A stretch of 55,743 nucleotides of DNA, from positions 1-55,743 of the forward strand of contig JAQGNH010000454.1 in assembly GCA_028291945.1 (NCBI GenBank), written 5' to 3'. The position numbers and the translations under genes were made by a program. This DNA is from Betaproteobacteria bacterium. Its GTDB lineage: Bacteria; Pseudomonadota; Gammaproteobacteria; Burkholderiales; SG8-41. Shown piece by piece: positions 44,196 to 52,700 of the stretch. A model generated the notes under the pieces. It ran no database searches and had not been told where the DNA came from. It saw nothing but the letters and a program-made list of their open reading frames with translations. The stretch's first letter is position 1. Every line of letters begins with the position of its first letter.

Positions 44196-45047
44196 ATGGC
44201 CTCCCTGGCGGTAAAAATCGTCCTTGTGGTTTGTCTCGCCTATGTCGCTATTCTGGGCGTGCTGTACGTTTTCCAGGACCGGCTCATCTACTATCCTCAG
44301 GTCGGGCGCAACGCCGGGACGACGCCCGCTGCGCGGGGTATCGCGTACGATGAAGTCGCAATACGCACTGACGATGGTGAAATCCTCAGCGCATGGTGGA
44401 TTCCCGCCCCCGAATCGCGCGGCGTCGCGCTGCACCTGCCGGGCAACGCCGGCAACATCTCACATCGCATCGACTATGCGCTCATGTTCCGCGCGCTTGG
44501 CTTCAGTACGTTGCTCGTCGACTACCGAGGCTACGGCAAAAGCACCGGAAAGCCATCGGAAGAGGGCACCTATAGCGATGCGGATGCCGCCTGGCGCTGG
44601 CTAACGGAAATGCGTGAAATCCCCGGCCGCGACATCGTGGTTTACGGAGAGTCCCTCGGTGGTGGGGTGAGCTCCTGGCTCGCGTCGCGTTACCCGCCGC
44701 GCGCGCTCGTGCTCGCGTCGACTTTCACGTCAGCGGTGGAGCTGGGCGCAGAGCTTTACTGGTTCCTGCCCGTGCGCATGATCAGCCGCTTCAGGTACGA
44801 CACGCTGACACGTCTTGCGGCCGTGCACGCACCGGTGCTGGTGATTCACAGCCGTGCAGACGAGATCGTGCCGTTTGCACACGGAGAACAGCTCTATGCG
44901 GCGGCGAACGCGCCGAAAGCTTTTTTGGAAATCAGCGGAGGTCACAATGACTCTGCAGTCTTCATGCGCCGCGAGTGGGTCGAGGCGCTGGGTGCATTTC
45001 TGGACCGGACCGGCGACGGGCGTCAGCCGCAAGCGGTAAGCCGTTGA
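44196..45047 (+). CDS. Alpha/beta hydrolase, Bem46/ABHD13-like, membrane-anchored
   Basis: A 283-residue hydrolase with an N-terminal membrane anchor (residues 7-25, IVLVVCLAYVAILGVLYVF) followed by QDRLIYYPQ, the classic start of the Bem46/YfhR-type family. The nucleophile Ser153 is in GESLGG, with Asp222 (HSRADEIVPF) and His250 (SGGHNDS) completing the catalytic triad. LHLPGNAGN near 80-88 forms the oxyanion-side HGN-like motif. The substrate is unknown; a lipid, ester or peptide bond at the membrane surface is possible. It is on the same strand as srkA but probably expressed separately. The stretch 45048-45134 shows no clear signal. Confidence 0.9.
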   Translation: MASLAVKIVLVVCLAYVAILGVLYVFQDRLIYYPQVGRNAGTTPAARGIAYDEVAIRTDDGEILSAWWIPAPESRGVALHLPGNAGNISHRIDYALMFRALGFSTLLVDYRGYGKSTGKPSEEGTYSDADAAWRWLTEMREIPGRDIVVYGESLGGGVSSWLASRYPPRALVLASTFTSAVELGAELYWFLPVRMISRFRYDTLTRLAAVHAPVLVIHSRADEIVPFAHGEQLYAAANAPKAFLEISGGHNDSAVFMRREWVEALGAFLDRTGDGRQPQAVSR

Positions 45048-45134
45048 TCGATTCTCTCCAACTCCATGGCCACAGTGAATATCCGGCACGCGCCAAACTA
45101 TTGCTGCTGGTGCGCTTCTCTTACCGGCTGCGCC

Positions 45135-46241
45135 TCACGGCCCAAGCAGTCCCGTCACGTAGTCTCCGATGGCCAGCGACGACGTAAGCCCCGGCGATTC
45201 GATGCCGTACAGATTCACCAGGCCTGGAACGCCATGATCGTGGGGCCCCTGGATCACGAAGTCCGGCGCGGGCTCTCCCGGCCCGTGTATCTTCGGCCGT
45301 ATGCCCGTGTAGCCCGGCCGCAATGCGTTGTCTTTGAGGCCGGGATAGTAACGGCGGATCGCTTTGTAAAAGGCCGCTTCACGCGATTCGTCGAAGCGGT
45401 AATCGATGCGATCAATCCACGCAAAATCGGGCCCGAACTTGACCTGTCCGCCGAGATCGATCGTGACATGCACGCCCAACCAGTCCTGACGCGCGACCGG
45501 ATAGATCAGCCGATTGAAAGGCGCCTTGCCGGAAAGCCCGTAGTAATGGCCTATCGCGTAGTAGGTCGAGGGAACGCTCACCGGCGCCAATCCTTCGAAG
45601 CTTCTGGCGACCGCCTGTGCGTTAAAGCCGGCTGAATTGACTACGGTTCGGCAGAGCAGGGACATCGATTCCTGCCCGCCGACTTCAAGCAGTATGCCCT
45701 CGCTACTTAGGCGCCCGGACAGGACCGGGCTACGCAAGGCGAGCGCGCCGCCGTGCGACTCGAGATCACCGAGGTACGCGAGCATCAAGCCGTGAGCATC
45801 GATGATACCCGTCGAAGGCGAAAGAAAGCCTGCAACGCAGCGTACTTCCGGCTCCATGTCCTCGAGCTCCTGCTGCGTGAGCATGCGCAGGTCATCGCAT
45901 CCGTTCACCTCAGCCTGCCGCCTGTACTTCTCGAGCCCAGCGAGCTCCGACTCGTCGCACGCTACGATTACTTTGCCGATGCGACGATGGTTTACGGCGT
46001 GCTCCGCGCAATAGCGGTAGAGGGCATTGCGCCCGGCATAGCAAAGCCTCGCTTTGAGCGAGCCGGTCGAATAATAAATACCTGCATGCATCACCTCGGA
46101 ATTGCGAGAGCTCGTGTGAGTGCCGAAGTGCTCTTCAGCTTCGAGTACCACGACCTCGCGTCCGCTCATCGCAAGCTTGCGCGCGATGGCCAGCCCCACG
46201 ACGCCGCCGCCGATCACTGCGCACTCGATTTTTTCTGCCAT
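45135..46241 (-). CDS. FAD-dependent oxidoreductase, L-2-hydroxyglutarate oxidase-like (LhgO)
   Basis: A 368-residue DAO-family enzyme. The FAD-binding loop is GGGVVG at 11-16 (AVIGGGVVGLAIARKLA), followed by VVLEAEEHFGTHTSSRNSEVMHAGIYY, the signature segment of LhgO and related 2-hydroxyacid oxidases. TGIIDAHGLMLAYLGD and GYTGIRPKIHGPG are also LhgO-like. It would oxidise L-2-hydroxyglutarate or a related hydroxyacid and feed electrons to the quinone pool. Start ATG 46241; the frame extends to 46334 but overlaps the divergent DUF3025 gene start at 46297. The two genes diverge with only 55 nt between them, so their promoters must overlap. Confidence 0.85.
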   Translation of the reverse strand: MAEKIECAVIGGGVVGLAIARKLAMSGREVVVLEAEEHFGTHTSSRNSEVMHAGIYYSTGSLKARLCYAGRNALYRYCAEHAVNHRRIGKVIVACDESELAGLEKYRRQAEVNGCDDLRMLTQQELEDMEPEVRCVAGFLSPSTGIIDAHGLMLAYLGDLESHGGALALRSPVLSGRLSSEGILLEVGGQESMSLLCRTVVNSAGFNAQAVARSFEGLAPVSVPSTYYAIGHYYGLSGKAPFNRLIYPVARQDWLGVHVTIDLGGQVKFGPDFAWIDRIDYRFDESREAAFYKAIRRYYPGLKDNALRPGYTGIRPKIHGPGEPAPDFVIQGPHDHGVPGLVNLYGIESPGLTSSLAIGDYVTGLLGP

Positions 46242-46296
46242 GACTTGCCTGTTATGCTGCAATACCAGCCGCCGAAAGCGCGCCATTTTATCAGCA

Positions 46297-47130
46297 GTGA
46301 ATTGGGATCCTGATTTCCTCCGGCGTTCGCCCATGCTCGAACCGCTCGCGCCCTATGCAGCAGAGCTGTCCTGCTGTCGCGAATGGCCGCAACGCGAAAT
46401 GCTGCAGGAGCTGATTGCCGCGCGGGGTGTCACCAATGAGCGCGGTGAGCCCATGCGTCTGGTCGCTGCTTCGAGTAAAAGGGAATCGTACGAAGAGCGC
46501 GTTTATCGGCGTGGCGAGTTACAGGTGCGAGAACGCGACTGGCACGATCTCTTCAACGTGCTCGCTTGGCTCACTTATCCGCGCTCGAAAGCGGCACTGA
46601 ATGCGCGCCACTTCAGCGCTCTCATGCAGGAGCTCGAGTCAGGCAGTTCTGCGGAAGCGAGTGGTCGTCCGAATCGCAGCAGAGTGAGAGATGCCTTGAC
46701 GCTCTTTGACGAAAGTGGGGCGATCGTCGTTTCGAGCGATCCCGAGCTCATCGCGGACCTGCGCGCATTTCGTTGGAAAAAACTGTTCTGGGGCGCTCGT
46801 GAGCACGTTGCGTCGGCGATGAGATTCTACGTCTTCGGTCATGCAATTCTGGAGAAGGCGCTCACGCCGTACGTGGGCATGACCGCGTATGCCGTTGCGG
46901 TACATGCAGGCGCGGAGTTCATGGAGGCACCGTTCGAACAACAGATTGCCCGAATGGATATGCTCGTCGCCGGATGTATGACTGAGGTCGATGCGATCAC
47001 GACGCCGCGTTCCCTCGGCCCCTTGCCGCTGCTCGGAGTGCCCGGCTGGTGGGCGGGCAACGAAGAGGAATCGTTTTACGACAATGCGTTCTACTTCCGC
47101 ACTGGGCGCCGGCGCGGCAAAGCCGTTTAG
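46297..47130 (+). CDS. DUF3025-family protein
   Basis: A 277-residue cytosolic protein. GTG 46297 is chosen because it gives VNWDPDFLRRSPMLEPL, the N-terminal pattern of DUF3025; ATG 46333 is a later alternative. Recognisable segments are DWHDLFNVLAWLTYPRSKAALNARH near 77-101, RDALTLFDESGAIVVS, FYVFGHAILEKAL, and LPLLGVPGWWAGNEEESFYDNAFYFR near the C-terminus. DUF3025 has no known function. The invariant histidines and tryptophans suggest a metal or enzyme site. It diverges from the LhgO-like gene, and its TAG stop shares bases with the stop of the diguanylate cyclase on the other strand (TTAG at 47127-47130). Confidence 0.85.
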   Translation: MNWDPDFLRRSPMLEPLAPYAAELSCCREWPQREMLQELIAARGVTNERGEPMRLVAASSKRESYEERVYRRGELQVRERDWHDLFNVLAWLTYPRSKAALNARHFSALMQELESGSSAEASGRPNRSRVRDALTLFDESGAIVVSSDPELIADLRAFRWKKLFWGAREHVASAMRFYVFGHAILEKALTPYVGMTAYAVAVHAGAEFMEAPFEQQIARMDMLVAGCMTEVDAITTPRSLGPLPLLGVPGWWAGNEEESFYDNAFYFRTGRRRGKAV

Positions 47131-48212
47131 CGGAGATACTGGGCTGCGGCGGCGACGGACGCTGCTGTCGGCGCCACCGTGACACGGTTCTTGCCGAGCG
47201 TCTTGCTCGTGTACAGCGCCTTGTCGGCCTGCTCGATGAGGGCTTCCAGACCGCTTGCATGCTCGGGATAGCTCGCGATGCCGATGCTCGCCGTGCTGCT
47301 GATGTGCTCGTCCCGCGCGCTGAGCACTGCTGCTTCGACGCGTTCGCGTACCCGCATCGCCATCTTTTCAGCGCCTGCCGCTGCAGTTTCAGGCAGCAGC
47401 ACGACGAATTCGTCGCCGCCATAGCGCGCTACGATATCGGTCTCGCGCACGTGAGCCTGAATACATTGCACCAGCATTTTCAGTAGCCGGTTGCCGGCTT
47501 CGTGGCCGAACCTGTCGTTTACCGACTTCAGGCTGTCGGAGTCGATCATGACAACTGAATAGGGACGGCTGTAACGCGCCGCCTGCCGGGATACGCGGTC
47601 GCCGACAGCCCTGAACGCGCGCATATTCAGGACGCCAGTGAGCTCGTCAGTTTGAGAAAGGTCCCTGATATGGACTAGCGCCCGTCGTATATCCGAGGAC
47701 AGCCTTGTCGTGACATAGGCGACGAGCACCATCGGTGCCAGTTGTGCGACGAGTGTGCCCAGGTAGAAAGGTCCGGCAACGCGTTGCGGAGTGTCAGCGA
47801 GCCACATATAGCAGGCGCCGATCAGCACCACTTGCAGTAAAGTCGCTCCCTTCCCGAGCGCGAGCGCCGTGGTGATGATAACGAGCAGGTAGAGATTGAC
47901 GAGAGGGCTTTCGAGGCGCCCGGTATGCAGGAGCACCCAGGTGATGAACGCCACTATCACCCAGGTTTCGATCGCGAGCTTCCAGCCGCTCTCCTTGCGG
48001 TAGAAGTTGAGGTAGTGGAAGCTCAGAACGATTCCGGCAAAGATGAGCGTGCCGATCGCAATCGCGGCCGCGGCGGCCGGCGTCGGTGAAAAGACGACTT
48101 GGTATAGGAGGACGAGAATGATCGTCAGCCATTCGATTTCGGCGACGGTCCGGGAAAAGCTTCGAAGCTCTTCGGTTGAAAGCGCGGGATCAAATATGAA
48201 GCTGTTTTTCAT
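47127..48212 (-). CDS. Membrane-bound GGDEF diguanylate cyclase
   Basis: A 361-residue protein. The N-terminal half has five or six membrane helices (about 28-42, 48-66, 82-97, 104-120, 122-140, 150-170) with very short loops, so it may sense membrane or lipid cues. The C-terminal GGDEF domain (about 186-345) has LTGVLNMRAF, the active-site motif GGDEF at 265-269 and the inhibitory I-site RETD at 256-259, exactly five residues before. It should make c-di-GMP and be product-inhibited. The start at ATG 48212 follows AAAGGGG, with a TATAAA-like -10 farther upstream. The 3-prime end abuts the DUF3025 gene with overlapping stop codons. Confidence 0.92.
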   Translation of the reverse strand: MKNSFIFDPALSTEELRSFSRTVAEIEWLTIILVLLYQVVFSPTPAAAAAIAIGTLIFAGIVLSFHYLNFYRKESGWKLAIETWVIVAFITWVLLHTGRLESPLVNLYLLVIITTALALGKGATLLQVVLIGACYMWLADTPQRVAGPFYLGTLVAQLAPMVLVAYVTTRLSSDIRRALVHIRDLSQTDELTGVLNMRAFRAVGDRVSRQAARYSRPYSVVMIDSDSLKSVNDRFGHEAGNRLLKMLVQCIQAHVRETDIVARYGGDEFVVLLPETAAAGAEKMAMRVRERVEAAVLSARDEHISSTASIGIASYPEHASGLEALIEQADKALYTSKTLGKNRVTVAPTAASVAAAAQYLR

Positions 48213-48234
48213 CTGCGCAGTCGAAACCCCTTTA

Positions 48235-48264
48235 TTTATAATGACCTGCGGCGCAACGCAATCA
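48235..48264 (-). promoter_or_regulatory. Candidate sigma-70 promoter of the diguanylate cyclase gene
   Basis: On the minus strand TTATAAA, a good -10 candidate, lies about 25 bases upstream of the ATG at 48212. TGATTG stands as a weak -35 about 17 bases further upstream. The surrounding 48230-48330 is clearly more AT-rich than its neighbours. Confidence 0.3.
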
Positions 48265-48751
48265 CCACGTTCCAATCAAATGTTAATTGAAAACCTCTCA
48301 ATTTGGGAGATTTTTGGTCATAACGTGGACCGGCGATGGAGCAGCGTCACACGGCAACCGTGCAGCGGCTTGGGCGCTTTGTGACTGACAGGCTCGTTCG
48401 GCGCGTTGCTAACGCGAGTACAATCGCGCGGCTGGTGCTGACACGGAGTAACTTCGGCGGACTCTTACCTGTAGTCCAACATGCGTTTACGTTCGCGGCG
48501 AGAACGACAAATCCATTCGCAACGATCTAGAGGCCGCAGGTCGACTACGGCATGGGAGACATCGGACCTTTCCTGCTGATGTTCGCGAGCTGATGCGTCG
48601 TGCGCAGATCTGGAGCGTTCTGCCGCGTCATCAAACCGGCGTAAACGTGCTCGCGCAAATGCGGGAACTAAGGGCGAGATCTGACAGCGCCGAGCGCTGC
48701 GCGCGACTGAAACTGCCGCCTGATCGCGCCGCCGCCCGGCGCTGGTGCCGA
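48265..48751. other. Long non-coding stretch between the GGDEF gene and htpX
   Basis: The whole gap 48213-48816 is the longest in the window without a supportable gene. The left part is AT-rich and holds promoter-like sequence for the cyclase. The rest is GC-rich with only short open frames on both strands that lack ribosome-binding sites and family features. I see no tRNA, riboswitch or repeat array. The last 65 bases contain the htpX heat-shock promoter. Confidence 0.5.
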
Positions 48752-48780
48752 CTTGAACTCTGGAGCGTGCGCCTCCATCT
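48752..48780 (+). promoter_or_regulatory. Sigma-32 (heat shock) promoter of htpX
   Basis: CTTGAA at 48752-48757, a 15-bp spacer and CTCCATCT at 48773-48780 match the RpoH consensus (CTTGAA, 13-17 bp, CCCCATNT) with a single mismatch in the -10. It ends 36 bases before the htpX ATG, giving a plausible leader that includes the AAGGA ribosome-binding site near 48802. HtpX is a known heat-shock gene in E. coli, which supports the assignment. Confidence 0.7.
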
Positions 48781-48816
48781 AACGCACCAAGTCCCCTCTA
48801 TAAGGAAAATGGACGC

Positions 48817-49704
48817 ATGAAACGTATCTTCCTGTTTCTGGTCACCAATATCGCCGTACTGCTGGTGCTGAGTATCACTTTGCGTCTGCTCGGCGTCGAC
48901 CGCATCCTGGATGCGCAGGGAACCGGTCTGGATTACAACTCGCTGCTGATCATGGCTGGCGTGATCGGCTTCGGAGGATCGTTCATCTCGCTGCTCATCT
49001 CGAAATGGATGGCGAAACATGCAACGGGTGCGCACGTGATCGAAGTGCCTTCGAACAACACCGAGCGCTGGCTCGTCGATACGGTGCAGCGGCACGCGCA
49101 GCGGGCAGGAATAGGAATGCCGGAAGTGGCGGTGTATGACGCGCCTGAAATCAACGCGTTTGCCACCGGGTGGAACAAGGATGCCGCGCTGGTAGCGGTG
49201 AGCACCGGCCTCCTCAACAACATGAGCCAGGACGAAGCCGAGGCGGTACTCGGTCACGAGGTCAGCCATGTAGCGAATGGCGACATGGTGACTCTCGCGC
49301 TGATTCAAGGGGTGGTGAATACGTTTGTGATTTTCTTCTCGCGGGTCATCGGTTATGTGGTGGACCGTGTCGTATTCAAGGTCGAGCGTGGGCAGGGTCC
49401 AGCGTTCTGGATTACCTCGATCGTCGCTCAGCTCGTGCTCGGAGTACTTGCGAGCATCATCGTGATGTGGTTCAGCCGTTGGCGCGAATTCCGTGCGGAT
49501 GCCGGAGGCGCAAACCTCGCCGGCCGTAACAAGATGATCGCGGCGCTCGAACGTTTGCAACTGAACTATGGGCAACCGCCAATGTTGCCTGATCAGGTGA
49601 AGGCATTCGGGATCTCTGGTGTAACCGGATGGGGCATGAAGCGCCTTTTCATGTCACATCCGCCGCTCGAGGAGCGTATTGCGGCCTTACGTGCAAGCAC
49701 CTGA
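48817..49704 (+). CDS. htpX: Membrane-bound zinc metalloprotease HtpX
   Basis: A 295-residue M48 protease of the inner membrane involved in quality control of membrane proteins alongside FtsH. Helix 1 is at 4-24 and helix 2 at 42-62. The zinc site HEVSH is at 147-151 with the third ligand in REFRADAGG (about residue 223). Two further hydrophobic segments lie between them. The N-terminal [19 protein letters not shown] is almost diagnostic. A sigma-32 promoter precedes it and a strong terminator follows, so it is a single-gene unit. A three-codon open frame (ATG GAC GCA TGA, 48809-48820) overlaps the start as ATGA. Confidence 0.96.
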   Translation: MKRIFLFLVTNIAVLLVLSITLRLLGVDRILDAQGTGLDYNSLLIMAGVIGFGGSFISLLISKWMAKHATGAHVIEVPSNNTERWLVDTVQRHAQRAGIGMPEVAVYDAPEINAFATGWNKDAALVAVSTGLLNNMSQDEAEAVLGHEVSHVANGDMVTLALIQGVVNTFVIFFSRVIGYVVDRVVFKVERGQGPAFWITSIVAQLVLGVLASIIVMWFSRWREFRADAGGANLAGRNKMIAALERLQLNYGQPPMLPDQVKAFGISGVTGWGMKRLFMSHPPLEERIAALRAST

Positions 49705-49720
49705 TTCTGAGCGCTCAATC

Positions 49721-49751
49721 AAAACGGCACGCCCTGGCGTGCCGTTTTTTT
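49721..49751 (+). terminator. Rho-independent terminator of htpX
   Basis: AAAACGGCACGC pairs with GCGTGCCGTTTT around the 4-nt loop CCTG, followed by a run of T to 49751. It begins 16 nt after the htpX stop. Its A-tract on the left also gives a U-tract for the opposite direction, so it may serve the convergent AsmA-like gene ending at 49764 as well. Confidence 0.92.
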
Positions 49752-49763
49752 CTGGGCACAGGC

Positions 49764-52700
49764 CTAATGCGCGAGCTGCGGCTCTTTGAATGTACCGACC
49801 ACTTTGAGCGCTGTACGCGTTACCTCCGCGCTGCGTGCTGCGAGCTCGGTGGTGATGCGTCCGCTCAACTGTCCTGCAGGGTTGACGGCAAAGGCTCCGT
49901 TCGCATTCAGCGGGCCTGAGGACAACTGCAGCCGGTAATCGTACTGACCGTCTGCGATTTTCAACGTGCCCTTCGCCTCCTCGAAGCTCGTGCGGCCGCC
50001 GCCAAAAGAGCTGCTGCCAGACGATTGGGTCGCGCGGACGAGGTCGAGGTTCGTGAGCTCGCCGCGTGCGAGGGAGAAGCTCGCTTCGACACGAGGCTTC
50101 ATCATCAACCCGTCAGCCGTTGGCGACTGGAGGGCGAAGCGTCCGCTTGCCGTCAATACGCCGTTGACTGCGATGTCAGAGGCGACGAGCGGCACGAGTT
50201 CCTCCAGCCGCAGCTTCTGCACTTTGAACTCGCCGTTGACCACGACCGGGCCGTTCCAGCTCGCCTTGAGTGTGCCTTCCAACGAGCCGCCGGCGATGCG
50301 GCCGGACAATTCAGTAGATGTGAATCGCTGTTCCTCAGCCACCCCGCTGATCGTGAATTCGTTGAATTTGACGCCTGGCCCAAACGGAATGCGCGAATCG
50401 CGGGCGGTAAGAACGAGCCGCAGACCATTGGTCACGGGCGCTACGTCGAGTCTCAGCTTTTCACTGCCGAGGAAGGCCTGATGCAACGTGCCATCGGGCT
50501 TGAACGTGGCCTCGCCTTTGAGCGCGGTTAACTCCGAATCTGCAGCATTGAGCTTGACCTCTTCCAGTTTCACACGGTGCACGCGCATCGACGTGCCAGA
50601 TGGCGCGGCGGTCCAGTAGGGTATCGTTCCGAGCGTTTCAGCATCGATCGTCACACCATGTGCCGACACGACATCGAACGCGCGAGGCACGGCGGAGAGG
50701 TCGTAGGGCAGAGCCGGGGCTTCGATGCGATCCACATGTATGCCGTTGCCCACGGTTACGCCCTCGAGCACCACGCGCGGCGAGGGCAGCAACACATAGC
50801 GGAGCGTCGTGATTTTCGTAGGTTGTTTGAAACGCTCGGAGAGTGCTTGCTGTGCGTCCGGAATGTAGCCATTCAGCGGTATGAATTGGAGGCACAGAGC
50901 ACCTAGCACAGGCGCGGCAACGAGCAGGACCCCGAGCGTGGCGAGCACCCTCGCACGTCTTTTTTTCTGCAGAACACGAGAAGCTCTGCGCGCGTCTTCG
51001 TTGACGTCGTGCAGCCGATCGCCCGCGGCGTGGGTGCCGAATACTCTAGACTGGTCGTGTTGGCGCGCGCTCGCCGCTTCCGCGGCGACATCGTGAGCCG
51101 CGCGGCCCCCATTGACCCGCTGGTGCAGCGGTCCGACGTCATCGGCGATCGGTATGGCGGCTTCGTCCATCGCACGGAATTCGCGCGGTGGCGGGTCGCC
51201 AACGTCCTGTGCCGGGGATTCGCTGTGCGTCTCCGGCAATTGACGCGTGGGTTCTTCGTACGTACCCGCAGAATTCTGTGCCGCCGCGTCCAGCATTGCG
51301 CGTTCGAGCGCACTTGCGGCATCCGCTGCATGCCCGCTGGCGTCAGTCTCTTGCGCAAAATTGGAAGATTGAGCCTGCTCTGCCGGCCCAGGCCAGCCTG
51401 TCGAGGCTTGCGATGACTCGGCCGTGGGGTGCGATCTGTCGGGGAACATCCCTTCGCTCGACTGTCCACCGGAGTTCAATCCGGGATCCGCGGACGGTGC
51501 CTGTGTGGACCAGCGTTCGGCATGGACACGCGCGTGGCGTTCGGCTTTGACCTTCGCTTTAAGCTTCCTGACAAGGTCGACTGCAGACTGATCAGGTGCT
51601 GCTTCGCCGCTTTCCTGTGTCTCCGCGGTGGCATTCGTGTCAACGCGTACCTCGTCCGTATATGGTTCGTCATGCGCGGCTGATGGTTCTGCCGGTACAG
51701 GCGCGGGCGCCTGGGTGTCCGGCTGCGACTGGGACTCTAGTGCGGTGCTTGCAGTCGCTTGCTCGCGCTCCTGAAGCTCTTCGCGTTCACGGCGGAGCGC
51801 TTCTTCGCGCTGCCGCAGTTCCGCTTCTTCACGCGCGCGGCGTTCGGCATCCTCGCGTTCACGGCGGGCGGCTTCTTGGCGTTCGCGGTGCAACGCTTCT
51901 TCGCGTTCGCGAAGTTCCGCCTCCTCGCGAGCGCGGCGCTCTGCTTCTTCGCGTTCGCGCCGCGCCGCTTCTTCGCGTTCGCGCCGCAGCGCTTCTTCGC
52001 GTTCCCGCCGCAGCGCTTCTTCGCGTTCCCGCCGTTCCGCTTCTTCACGTGCTTTGCGCTCGGCCTCCTCGCGTTCGCGCCGTTCAGCTTCTTCGCGGGC
52101 ACGACGCTCGGCTTCTTCGCGCGCTTTGCGCTCCGCTTCCTCCCGCGCTTTACGCTCGGCCTCTTCTCGGGCTTTACGCTCGGCTTCCTCGCGGGCCTTG
52201 CGTTCCGCTTCTTCGCGAGCTTTGCGCTCCGCTTCTTCGCGGGCTTTGCGCTCGGCTTCCTCGCGAGCCTGACGCTCCGCTTCTGCTCGCTTCTTCGCTT
52301 CGTCATCCGCGCGTTGCTTCGCTTCTGCCTCTGCGCGTTTTGAAGCTTCCGCTTCAGCGCGCTTCCGTGCTTCTGCCTCGGCACGTTGTTTTTCTTCAGC
52401 CGCTGCGCGCTTTTTTGCTTCGGCTTCCACGCGTTGCTTCGCTTCGACCTCGGCGCGCTTTTTTACCTCTGCTTCTGCTCGCTTCTTCGCTTCGGCTTCT
52501 GCGCGTTGTTTCGCTTCTGCTACCGCGCGTTTTTTTGCTTCTGTATCCTGTTTTTTGTTGTCACCGCGCCCGCGTGCGTCGATCTCAGTCTGTCGGTTGA
52601 ACTCGGCTATGGCCTCAGGCGAGCTGAAATCGAGGTCGTCATCTTCAGGTGCGTTCTTCGCGACGGTTTGGCGAACCGATGCGACCTCAGTCTGGCGAAC

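Noticed and set aside
48213-48816. tRNA or small RNA gene in the longest gap
   Set aside because: No cloverleaf, CCA end or terminator-bounded transcript could be recognised by eye.
48593-48820. A 75-codon frame running into the htpX start
   Set aside because: It has no ribosome-binding site or recognisable features and spans the sigma-32 promoter. Only its last three codons (MDA) could be a minicistron.
51735-52547. Possible CRISPR array or minisatellite
   Set aside because: The 24-bp units are directly adjacent without unique spacers and stay in frame with the AsmA-like gene, so they are coding repeats.
51596-52600. Long plus-strand open frames with Leu/Arg- or Phe/Ala-rich repeats, including a membrane-like one at 51759-52343
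   Set aside because: They are produced by the 24-bp repeats encoding Glu/Arg/Lys octads on the minus strand. The apparent membrane segments are reverse-complement artefacts.
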